Assembly (NCBI GenBank): GCA_018139225.1
Contig: JAGSNX010000004.1
Location: 310,001-374,000 of the forward strand
Source: Microvirga sp. SRT01
Lineage (GTDB): Bacteria > Pseudomonadota > Alphaproteobacteria > Sphingomonadales > Sphingomonadaceae
Length of the DNA stretch: 64,000 nucleotides
Direction: 5' to 3'
Shown: one piece after another, positions 25,577 through 33,690 of the stretch
How positions within the stretch are numbered: position 1 is the stretch's first letter
Layout of the letters: every line of letters begins with the position of its first letter
Translations under genes and position numbers: made by a program
Notes under the pieces: model-generated
The model's database searches: none
What the model was told of the DNA's origin: nothing
The model's input: only the letters and a program-made list of their open reading frames with translations

Positions 25577-26956
25577 TCACTGCCCGAGCGTCTCCCAATG
25601 CCATCCGAATACATGGACAGATAAAACGTACCCCAGGATAACATTGACTGCCACCCCCGCGGTGAAGGCTATTAGTGGTTTGCGCCCTGCTGCTGCCAAG
25701 TCGCGGAAGCGTGTGGTGAGTCCGATAGAGAGGAAGCAGAAGATAAAGCACCAGGTACGCAGATCCTTGACGGGCGCGATGAACCCGGGTGATGCGATGG
25801 TATTGTACTGAGCAAGCGAGTAGCTTGCAGTCGCTGCGGTGACGATCGCGGACGTGATGAAGAAGCCCAGCACGAACTTGGGAAAACGCCGCCAGATCTC
25901 CCGTGCGTCCGGTGCGCTGCCAGCTGACTGCCTCTCCCAGCGTGTCGTCGACACGATGGCAAGCGCGACAGCCCAGATCCCAATCCAAACGTCCCGGCCG
26001 ACAACCTTCACCAACGTAAAGGCTTGTACAGCCTGATCCGCCGTGCCCGCGATGCCGGGGAATTTGCCTGCGAAGCCGCCATAAGCCTGAGCCGCAGCGA
26101 TACCTGCTGCATCGGCGAACTCCGAGGTTCCGATCCAGGCCCCTGCAACTCCCGTCGGAAGACTGAGGGCGCGCGACGCGAAGGGCAACACGAAGATCAT
26201 CACAATGGCCCAAAGCACCACCGTCGAGATGGTGACGGCCCGTCTCCTCCTTCTTCGCCCCCACAGCGGCTGCTACCGCAATGGCAGCGGAGACACCGCA
26301 AACCGCGCCGCCAACTCCCAGCGTAGCGGCGAAGGGACGCTCGAGACCGAGCCGCCTGGCAACGAGGAAGATGACACTGAAGGTAACTACCGAGACGATC
26401 GACGCCTGAACAATGGCGATCGGCCCGGCCAGGGCAATAAGTGACAGCGGCACGGTGGCGCCTAGCAGCACAATCCCGGTTTTGACGTAGAGCTCGCCGC
26501 GGAAACCGGCATCAAGCCAGCGCGGCAGACGCAGCAGATTGGCTGCAACCAGCCCAAGGAAGAGCGCGAGCAGCGGGGGCTCGAGGTTATAAGCCGTAGC
26601 CTTGTCCCACTGGCCGGCGACGAAGACGACCCATGCGGTTGCATAGAGCAGCGCGAACGCAAGGACGAAATCTCGTGATCTAAAGCCGAGCGCCTTGAGC
26701 GGAATAGAGAATGCCACCAGCCAGAAGATAAATTGGGCCAGGTAGCGAGACCAGTTGGCCGTCATATCGGCGCCAACCTGCACAAGGCTCGACCATTTCG
26801 GTGGTGTTACCGCCAGCCAGCGCAGACTTGCCCCACTGGAGAACAGCGCGATCGCCATCACCACCACGCGACGCCGATCCAGATCGCCCACCAGTCCTCC
26901 TTCCGCCACAGCTCGCGCCAGAAATTGGGGTGGGGAGCAGCGGTAGTGTCCGTCAT
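25577..26956 (-). pseudogene. YeiH-family putative sulfate exporter with two frameshifts
   Basis: The complete reading, about 460 residues, is MTDTTAAPHPNFWRELW and onward through some ten hydrophobic segments to FGWHWETLGQ, the YeiH (UPF0324) pattern. It is spread over three frames. One base is missing within about 26861-26873, where the first frame stops after IGVAWW. One base too many lies in the GGGCC of the minus strand (26237-26244), after VGAKKEE. The sequence is otherwise well preserved, so either the gene died recently or the assembly has two base errors. Confidence 0.82.
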
Positions 26957-27085
26957 GGCGAGCTCCTCAGGCAGTTGCTGCGGTTTTGATCTCGTTGATA
27001 CGAAGCCTAGATCCAGCGGCAGGGCAACCAAGAGCCGAGACATTCAGGAAGGTTGAGCCGTCCTTCGCCAGGCAACGCCGCCTTA

Positions 27086-27945
27086 GGGTCAGGACCCATT
27101 GAGGGGAGCGCCGCGATCTGATTCATGCTCCGTGAGGAGAGCGTGGATGAGCGACCTGTACTGGTTGACGGATGAGCAGATGGCGCGCCTGCAGCCGTAC
27201 TTCCCCAAGAGCCATGGCAAGCCGCGGGTCGATGACCGGCGGGTGCTGAGTGGCATCGTCTTCGTCAATCGCAACGGACTGCGCTGGTGTGATGCACCGA
27301 GCGCGTATGGTCCGCACAAGCCTGTCTCGAGCGCAGTCGAGAGGACGCTGTACAACCGGTGGAAGCGCTGGGGTGAACGGGGCGTTTTCCTGCGCATGAT
27401 GGAAGGTCTGGCGTCAGCGGAGGCCGTGCCGAAAACAGTCATGATCGATGCGACCTACCTGAAGGCACACCGCACGGCATCGAGCCTGCGGGTTAAAAAG
27501 GGGATCTCGGCCGCCTGATCGGCCGCACGAAAGGCGGCATGAACACCAAGCTGCACGCCGTCAGCGATGCAAACGGGCGGCCCTTGAGCTTCTTCATGAC
27601 CGCCGGGCAGGTCAGCGACTACACCGGCGCGGCAGCTCTGCTTGACGATCTGCCAAAGGCGCAATGGCTGCTTGGTGATCGCGGTTATGATGCGGATTGG
27701 TTCAGGGACGCCCTGGAAGCCAAGGGCATCCAGCCCTGCATCCCGGGCCGTACATCGCGCAACGAGCCGGTCAGGTACGACAAGCGGCGCTACCGGCGCC
27801 GCAGCCGCATCGAGATCATGTTCGGCCGCCTGAAAGATTGGCGCCGCGTCGCCACACGCTACGACCGATGCCCAACGGTCTTCTTCTCGGCCGTTGCCCT
27901 CGCGGCCACAGTCATCTTCTGGCTATGACCAATGAGTCCTGACCC
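27086..27945 (+). mobile_element. IS5-family insertion sequence (IS427-like group)
   Basis: An 860-bp element with terminal inverted repeats GGGTCAGGACCCATTG (27086-27101) and, read inward from the right, GGGTCAGGACTCATTG (27945-27930), differing at one base, flanked by TA on both sides (27084-27085 and 27946-27947). TA target duplication and two overlapping transposase frames fit the IS427-like group. It sits in an HxlR-type regulator gene whose N-terminal half cannot be found on the other side. Confidence 0.88.
27147..27928 (+). CDS. IS5-family transposase, read through a -1 frameshift
   Basis: The first frame (27147-27518) encodes the N-terminal part (MSDLYWLTDEQMARLQPYFP) with the first catalytic Asp in VMIDATYLKAHRT. 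The second frame, open before its first Met at 27539, carries GMNTKLHAVSDANGRPL, the second Asp in LLGDRGYD and the Glu in RRSRIEIMFGRLKDWRR. The two join by a -1 shift at A-AAG-GGG (27497-27503), where both codons re-pair well. A ribosome site AGGAGAGCG precedes 27147. The element therefore appears intact and able to make a full transposase. Confidence 0.85.
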
Positions 27946-27946
27946 T

Positions 27947-28168
27947 AGCCAGCAGATGCTCGCTCGAACGCTGCGTGCACTTGAACGCGATGGCATGGTG
28001 ACCCGCACCGTTCACCCCACCGTGCCGCCTCAGGTGGAGTACGCCCTCACCGCTCTCGGCCAGTCATTAGCCAATCCGATCCGCGAACTTGGAACCTGGG
28101 CCGGCACGCACATTGCGGAAATTGAGAGCAATCGGTCGACGTTCGACGAGGCAAGGGACAGCCGCTAA
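27947..28168 (+). pseudogene. C-terminal remnant of an HxlR-type regulator, cut by the IS5 element
   Basis: Directly after the right IS end the frame reads [34 protein letters not shown] and IRELGTWAG, the second half of the HxlR winged helix. The sequence left of the IS does not supply the missing first half (the recognition helix region), so the insertion was followed or accompanied by a deletion. It cannot make a working regulator. Its lost partner gene may have been the divergent YeiH-like exporter, also broken. Confidence 0.78.
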
Positions 28169-28640
28169 CCCGCCCGACACCGCAAGGACCTCGCCTTCGC
28201 AGCGTTCTACAACCGGCGGCAAGACCCACGCCCAGACATTCAGAGCACCCTGCCCTCCACCCAAGCTCTGCCACTCGTTCATGTGTACCTTCAACCGCCA
28301 CATACAGCCGCGTTGGAAATCAGAACGGAGCTGGGCCGGGGTCTGGCGGACATCGTTGATCTGCTAAGTTCGTGCTTTCAAGTATCCGTCATGGGACCGC
28401 GGCTATGCGCTCTAAGGATCATCGGACAGCATTGGCGGCTACGTTTGAGCTTCTCCTTCGTGCGTCTGTTCACCTAGGTGGTGGTCAGCATCTCCGCCGT
28501 TCTGCCGGATATCCGAGCCAGCACTTTCAGATCGGATCGTACCGGCCGTCCCGGCGGGCAGTTGACGCGCATGGAACGGGTATGGCCTAGCTGACAGGCG
28601 CTCAGCCCGATCAGGCCGAGCGCAGGGGGCACGGAAGACC
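28169..28640. other. Intergenic stretch before the hybrid histidine kinase
   Basis: No gene supported. It contains one copy of the short motif CTGCCACTCGTTCATGT (28268-28284) that recurs in three other intergenic places of the window. A ribosome site GGAAGA precedes the kinase start at 28641. Confidence 0.5.
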
Positions 28641-31313
28641 ATGAATTCAAGCGAACGCCGTTTGAACGCCATCGTAAATAACAGCACGGCCGCGATCTTC
28701 CTGATGGATGAGCGTCAGCACTGCGTGTTCATGAACAAGGCCGCAGAAGCGTTGACTGGCTACCGTTTGGAAGAGGCTGTCGACCGCCCCCTGCACGATG
28801 TCGTTCATCACCAGCGCCCGGATGGAACACCTTACCCGTTGGCGGAGTGCCCGATCGATCAGGCATTCCCCGAACGCGAACGGATGACGGGCGAAGAGAT
28901 GTTCGTCCATAAGGACGGCCACTTCTATCCCGTTGCCTTCACTGCTTCGCCGGTCGCGGGCGATGACGGTCAGCCCGTGGGCACGATCATTGAAGTGCGG
29001 GATCTTACCGAAGAAAAGGCCAGAGAGGCTGCGCTTAGGGAAAGCGAGGGCCGCTTCCGCAACATGGCGGATCATGCCCCGGTGATGATGTGGGTCACCG
29101 ATGCGACTGGCTATTGCACTTACCTGAACCACCAATGGTATCAGTTTACTGGCCAGACGGTAGAACAAGCCAGTGGCTACGGCTGGCTGGAGGCCACGCA
29201 TCCAGACGACCGGCAGCGCACGGAAGATGCCTTCGTGGCGGCCAACGCGGACCACACGTCGTTCCGCTTCGAGTACCGTCTCCGACATGCGTCCAGCGCT
29301 TACCGCTGGGCGATCGACGCCGCGAGTCCCCGCTTCGCCGATGATGGCGAGTTCCTCGGCTATGTCGGCTCCGTCATCGACATCGATGAGCGGCGTAGTG
29401 CCGAAGAGCGGCTGGCGGTAAGCGAAGAGCAACTGCGCCTCGCCTTGGAGGTTGCCGAGATTGGCCAGTGGGATGTCGACCAGGCCACCGGCAGCATGTT
29501 CTGGCCGCCTCGGGTGAAGGCGATGTTTGGCATTTCAGCCGACGTCCCGGTCACGCTGGATGACTTTCATGCCGGCGTGCATCCAGAGGACCGGGACAAG
29601 ACACGCGAGGCCTACGAGTCCGCAAGCGACCCTGAACTACGCGCTTTGTACGACGTCGAATACCGGACCGTCGGCAAGGAAGACGGTGCCATCCGGTGGG
29701 TGGCAGCAAAGGGTCGTGGGCTGTTCGATGCACAAGGGCATTGCTCTCGCGTCATCGGCACCGCGATCGACGTCACGGCGAGAAAGGCAGCCGAGATCCG
29801 GCTCCACCAGCTCAATGAACGGCTGGAACACGAAGTCACTGCGCATACCGCCGAGCGGAACCGTGTCTGGGAGATGAGCCGTGACCTGCTTGCGATCATG
29901 GGCTTTGACGGCTTTCTGAAAGCCATCAATCCGGCGTGGGAGGCGACGCTGGGCCGCGATGCCGAGACACTGATGGCTCTGTCGTTTCGTGAGCAGGTCC
30001 ACCCCGATGATCATGACGCCGCCCGAGACGTCATGGAGCGGTTGCTGCGCGGTGAAACCGTCGAGCGGTTCGAGGAAAGGATCGCTCATGCAGATGGATC
30101 CTGGCGCTGGATATCCTGGACGCTCGTGCCAGAAGGCGATGTCTTCTATGCAGTCGGACGCGATGTAACGCCGGAGAAGGCGGCTGCCGAAGAGCTGGAA
30201 AATGCGCAGGAAGCATTGCGCCAGAGCCAGAAGATGGAGGCAATGGGCCAGCTCACTGGGGGCGTCGCACACGACTTCAACAATCTGCTCACACCGATCC
30301 TCGGCGCACTCGACATGCTTCAGCGCCGAGGCGTTGGAGGCGACCGCGAACAGCGTCTGATCGAGGGTGCTCTCCAGTCCGCTGACCGAGCCGCCACGCT
30401 CGTTCAGCGCCTGCTCGCATTCGCGCGGCGGCAGCCGCTGCAATCGGCTGCGGTCGACGTCGGCAAGCTCGTCGAGGGAATGGCGGACCTTCTCGCCAGC
30501 ACAACCGGCCCGCAGGTCGAAGTGGTGGTGGAGGTGGCAGCCGATCTGCCGCCGGCAAAGGCAGATCCAAACCAGCTCGAGATGGCGCTCCTGAACCTCG
30601 GCGTAAATGCGCGCGATGCCATGCCACGGGGCGGCACGCTCAGGATAACCGCCACCCGCGACAGCGTCCGCACCCCTCGCGGTGCGCTCAAACGCGGGCA
30701 CTACGTTCGCTTGTCGGTTGCTGACACGGGCGTTGGGATGGACCCGGCGACACTGGCTCGCGCTATAGAACCCTTCTTCTCCACCAAAGGCATCGGGAAA
30801 GGCACAGGCCTTGGCCTCTCGATGGCGCATGGCCTTGCAGCTCAGCTGGGCGGGGCCCTCATCATTCACAGCCGGGAGGGCGTCGGGACTAACATCGAGC
30901 TATGGTTGCCGGTGAGTGCGGTGTCTCCTGACGGCGCCGCGCAATCTTCGGACCTTGCACTCGTCGAGCCAGGGCGCGGCCTGGCTCTCCTCGTTGACGA
31001 CGAGGACGTGGTTCGATCCATCACAGCGGACATGCTCGAAGAGTTTGGGTATGAAGTCCGTGAGGCGAACTCCGCTGAAGCGGCCTTGGCGCTCGTCACC
31101 GCCGGATTGTCTCCAGACCTGCTGGTCTCGGACCACCTCATGCCCGGCATGAGCGGTGTGGAACTCGCGTTGGAGCTCCGCAAGAGCAAACCGGATCTGC
31201 CTGTGCTGATCGTCTCAGGCTATGCCGATGTTGAGGGCCTTACTCCCGGCCTGCCGCGATTGGTGAAACCGTTCCGAAGCACCGAATTGGCTGCGAGCCT
31301 CTCGGCACTATGA
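28641..31313 (+). CDS. Hybrid sensor histidine kinase with four PAS domains and a C-terminal receiver
   Basis: An 890-residue cytoplasmic protein, no membrane segment. PAS-like sensor modules lie at about 1-125, 130-255, 260-390 and 400-520, the middle ones with the PAC-type ending ([25 protein letters not shown]). The kinase core follows: phospho-His in [14 protein letters not shown]-box [12 protein letters not shown]-boxes DTGVGMD and [13 protein letters not shown]. The receiver (about 770-890) has VDDEDVVR, the acceptor Asp in [11 protein letters not shown] and VKPF. With four soluble PAS domains the input is probably redox state, oxygen, light or a small ligand; no LOV cysteine motif was seen. 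No partner regulator is adjacent. Confidence 0.93.
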   Translation: MNSSERRLNAIVNNSTAAIFLMDERQHCVFMNKAAEALTGYRLEEAVDRPLHDVVHHQRPDGTPYPLAECPIDQAFPERERMTGEEMFVHKDGHFYPVAFTASPVAGDDGQPVGTIIEVRDLTEEKAREAALRESEGRFRNMADHAPVMMWVTDATGYCTYLNHQWYQFTGQTVEQASGYGWLEATHPDDRQRTEDAFVAANADHTSFRFEYRLRHASSAYRWAIDAASPRFADDGEFLGYVGSVIDIDERRSAEERLAVSEEQLRLALEVAEIGQWDVDQATGSMFWPPRVKAMFGISADVPVTLDDFHAGVHPEDRDKTREAYESASDPELRALYDVEYRTVGKEDGAIRWVAAKGRGLFDAQGHCSRVIGTAIDVTARKAAEIRLHQLNERLEHEVTAHTAERNRVWEMSRDLLAIMGFDGFLKAINPAWEATLGRDAETLMALSFREQVHPDDHDAARDVMERLLRGETVERFEERIAHADGSWRWISWTLVPEGDVFYAVGRDVTPEKAAAEELENAQEALRQSQKMEAMGQLTGGVAHDFNNLLTPILGALDMLQRRGVGGDREQRLIEGALQSADRAATLVQRLLAFARRQPLQSAAVDVGKLVEGMADLLASTTGPQVEVVVEVAADLPPAKADPNQLEMALLNLGVNARDAMPRGGTLRITATRDSVRTPRGALKRGHYVRLSVADTGVGMDPATLARAIEPFFSTKGIGKGTGLGLSMAHGLAAQLGGALIIHSREGVGTNIELWLPVSAVSPDGAAQSSDLALVEPGRGLALLVDDEDVVRSITADMLEEFGYEVREANSAEAALALVTAGLSPDLLVSDHLMPGMSGVELALELRKSKPDLPVLIVSGYADVEGLTPGLPRLVKPFRSTELAASLSAL

Positions 31314-31344
31314 GCTTATCGCAAATCCGCTCTGATCTGCTCGC

Positions 31345-31368
31345 AATAGATTATCCATCTAATCTATT
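31345..31368. promoter_or_regulatory. Perfect AT-rich inverted repeat downstream of the histidine kinase
   Basis: Arms AATAGATTA (31345-31353) and TAATCTATT (31360-31368) around a 6-base loop; no T-tract follows. It lies between two convergent genes and starts a stretch rich in A and T reaching to about 31565, unusual for this GC-rich window. It may be a bidirectional terminator or a binding site. Confidence 0.5.
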
Positions 31369-31568
31369 CTGATCATAGCCGAACGTATTCACGCGATGCC
31401 GCGGTATACTAGGCTAGCTATCCGGCGAATGCCGGATCACACGAGCATCAATTCGAATTGCTATTTATACATGTTACTGCTGAAATTACATGTTCATTTT
31501 TGTGACTTGTAAAATTTGTTGAGAATATATTATAACGACGTTATTTAGCATGAAAGCAAATCTAAACT

Positions 31569-32066
31569 CTATCTGCCCACAATCTTCCGCCTCATTGGGG
31601 CAAGTTTGGCAAGCAACCGGTTCTGAGCGTTAAAAAGCACGCCTTCCATCTGCATCGCAGATTGGAGATTTTCCACTACTCGGTTCATATCACTTTGCTG
31701 GACGCCCATATCTTTGTGGGCAGCTCTCATGTCGCGTCCGGTGTAGGTGCATCCAGCGTTGAGGATGTAGCAGAATTGCTCAAAGAGCACACGTTTCAGT
31801 CGCACCTTGTCCTGATTCATAAAAATCTCGCCAACCCGGCGATCAGCGAAGTTCAAGCTGACGAACTGCTCGACAACGCGACGAATGCCTTCCTGTCCAT
31901 GAAAAGCCTGTGCCATGTCAGCGCCTGCAAAAGGCTGCGCTCCCGCGTTTGTGGGATCAACCTTGTACGGCTCAACGACCTCTTCTCCCGAAGCCGACTG
32001 CGAAACTGACGACTCACGCTCCTGCGGCAGAGCGAGCATGAGGACCAAAGAGGCGAATAGCATCAA
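31569..32066 (-). CDS. Group 1 truncated haemoglobin with an export-type N-terminus
   Basis: The 165-residue protein has a hydrophobic start (MMLFASLVLMLALP) and a linker of about 45 residues before the globin domain. That domain spans about 50-160: QEGIRRVVEQFVSLNFADRR, CD1-type Phe in GEIFMNQD, TYTGRDMRAAH, whose His in RAAHKDMGV is the likely proximal haem ligand, and the end LLAKLAPMRRKIVGR. At the place of the usual distal Tyr (B10) there is Val (EQFVSL), so ligand handling should differ from classical NO dioxygenases. It is second in a minus operon, 20 bp after the DUF3034 gene. Confidence 0.85.
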   Translation of the reverse strand: MMLFASLVLMLALPQERESSVSQSASGEEVVEPYKVDPTNAGAQPFAGADMAQAFHGQEGIRRVVEQFVSLNFADRRVGEIFMNQDKVRLKRVLFEQFCYILNAGCTYTGRDMRAAHKDMGVQQSDMNRVVENLQSAMQMEGVLFNAQNRLLAKLAPMRRKIVGR

Positions 32067-32086
32067 CTGAGTTCCTAAGTGATGTT

Positions 32087-32965
32087 TTAGAAGCTGCCCT
32101 GCAGCTGAAGGAGTAATCCGCGCTGGCGATCAAATGTCGCAATCGAACCCAAGTCGGTATAGGCTACTGTCGCAGTCAGGTGCCGGTTAATCCCATACGC
32201 AGCAAACGCGTCCCACCAGTCATCTTCGCGTGCGATCGTAAGATTGCTGGGTTTCGAGCGGTATTCGGCGCCGAGCACAAACCGACGTGAAAACTGATAC
32301 GCAACCGATCCTTCGCCTTGCAGGCGGTGATCATCACCGGTTGTGCCGCCGTGACCAAGGAGGCCATTCTGGTTTGCCTTCGTCGCACGCACGGTGATGC
32401 TAGCTAACACTGACCAGTCCAGGAAAAGCTTGGTGGCTGACGCATAATAGTCAACGCCGGCATCGTGCGACGCTCCGACAGCCTTGACGGTCGCCGCATC
32501 CAGGCTCTTTTTGTATTGCAAACCCAAGGCGAGCGCTGGCATCCAATTTGGGCCATAAACGACATCGCCGGCAATGCGGACCTTGGCAGCATATACGTCC
32601 TGATCGAACCTGAAGTTGTTGCCCAGTCCAAGCGCCCCACCGACTTTGTTGGTGTCGAACACCTGCCGAGCGTAGCTCACTTCGATACGATCCCACGCAC
32701 CGACTGCGGCCGAAAAGCTGGAGAAGCGGTAATCCGGTAGCTCAACGACGGTGGCGCTGACCTGCCCGCCAATGCCATCCTTCGTCGCGTTGCCGGCAAT
32801 CACCGCCCAAGGCGTCAAGCCGCCGCCAGCAGCACCCTCTACCGTGCTAATGCCATTAGTCAGAAGTAGCTTGCCCGGTCCGCCGACCTCTTGCGCTGTT
32901 GCGGCTGCCGGGGATGCAGCGATCGCGGCGACGCAGATTAGGAGGTGGTGACGACAGCGGAACAT
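32087..32965 (-). CDS. DUF3034 family outer-membrane-like protein
   Basis: The 292-residue protein has a signal peptide (cut near AATAQ, residue 25). The mature protein opens GGPGKLLLTNGISTVEGAAG, the DUF3034 hallmark, and continues as alternating beta-strands ending with an aromatic residue (LLLQLQGSF), as expected for an outer-membrane barrel. ATG at 32965 has GAGG five bases upstream. It leads the operon with the truncated haemoglobin and is divergent, by 120 bp, from the cupredoxin-like gene. The function is unknown. Confidence 0.86.
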   Translation of the reverse strand: MFRCRHHLLICVAAIAASPAAATAQEVGGPGKLLLTNGISTVEGAAGGGLTPWAVIAGNATKDGIGGQVSATVVELPDYRFSSFSAAVGAWDRIEVSYARQVFDTNKVGGALGLGNNFRFDQDVYAAKVRIAGDVVYGPNWMPALALGLQYKKSLDAATVKAVGASHDAGVDYYASATKLFLDWSVLASITVRATKANQNGLLGHGGTTGDDHRLQGEGSVAYQFSRRFVLGAEYRSKPSNLTIAREDDWWDAFAAYGINRHLTATVAYTDLGSIATFDRQRGLLLQLQGSF

Positions 32966-33085
32966 GCGATCCTCATGGTCCGATCGTCCTTAATATCCCG
33001 TAATTCCGCTACTTTTTCCATCAGTCAAATATCAACCAGTGCAGCCGTTTACCGAGGGTTGACCAGTATGAGGCAATAGGGAGCC

Positions 33086-33688
33086 ATGAAGGTTGCCCAT
33101 CTTTTTGCCGCAGCGTTGCTCGCCCCCAGCCCAGCACTTGCAGGGAGCGTCAGTATCCGCGTTGTCGACGCTAACGGCCGCCCGGTTCCTGACGCCGTCA
33201 TCACCATCCATCCGGCTTCCAAGCTGCCTACAGGGCCCATCCGCTTTCCTTGGCCGAATACGATGATGCAAAAGAACATTGCGTTCAATCCCGGCACGCT
33301 GATCGTGCCGGTCGGGGCGAGCGTCGCCTTTCCCAACGAGGATCGGGTCCGTCACCATGTTTACAGCTTTTCGAAGCCTGCAAGGTTCGAGCTTAAGCTC
33401 TTCGGGAAGGACGAGAGCCGCAGCTACACCTTCACTAGCACCGGCACGGTGGCACTCGGTTGCAACATTCACGACTCCATGTCGGGCTTCATTCGTGTTG
33501 TCGACACGCCGTTCGCGGACAAAACCGGAGCAGCCGGCGACACGCGTATCAGCGGCGTGACAGGCGGCAAGGCGACACTCACGATCTGGCATCCGCGGCT
33601 TAAGGCCAAGTTGAACGAGGTCGCTTTTCCGCTCGATGTGCCGAGTAGCGGTGACGTCGCCAAGCTCATCACGGTAACGCTGCGCTGA
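33086..33688 (+). CDS. Periplasmic cupredoxin-like protein (annotated in relatives as methylamine utilization protein)
   Basis: The 200-residue protein has a signal peptide (MKVAHLFAAALLAPSPALAG). A plastocyanin/azurin-like fold carries a plausible type 1 copper site: His in DRVRHHVYSF and the C-x2-H-x2-M set in GCNIHDSMSGF. The C-terminus (SGVTGGKATLTIWHPRL) is an additional beta region. The name 'methylamine utilization protein' is historical, and no methylamine genes are near. It ends 2 bp before the GGDEF/EAL gene, so they should be cotranslated; an electron-transfer or copper/redox sensor role is inference. Confidence 0.85.
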   Translation: MKVAHLFAAALLAPSPALAGSVSIRVVDANGRPVPDAVITIHPASKLPTGPIRFPWPNTMMQKNIAFNPGTLIVPVGASVAFPNEDRVRHHVYSFSKPARFELKLFGKDESRSYTFTSTGTVALGCNIHDSMSGFIRVVDTPFADKTGAAGDTRISGVTGGKATLTIWHPRLKAKLNEVAFPLDVPSSGDVAKLITVTLR

Positions 33689-33690
33689 TC

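Noticed and set aside
25338..26909. One 523-residue fusion protein of exporter and small Cys-rich protein
   Set aside because: It arises from a frameshift in the exporter gene; the middle translation is nonsense between the two true parts.
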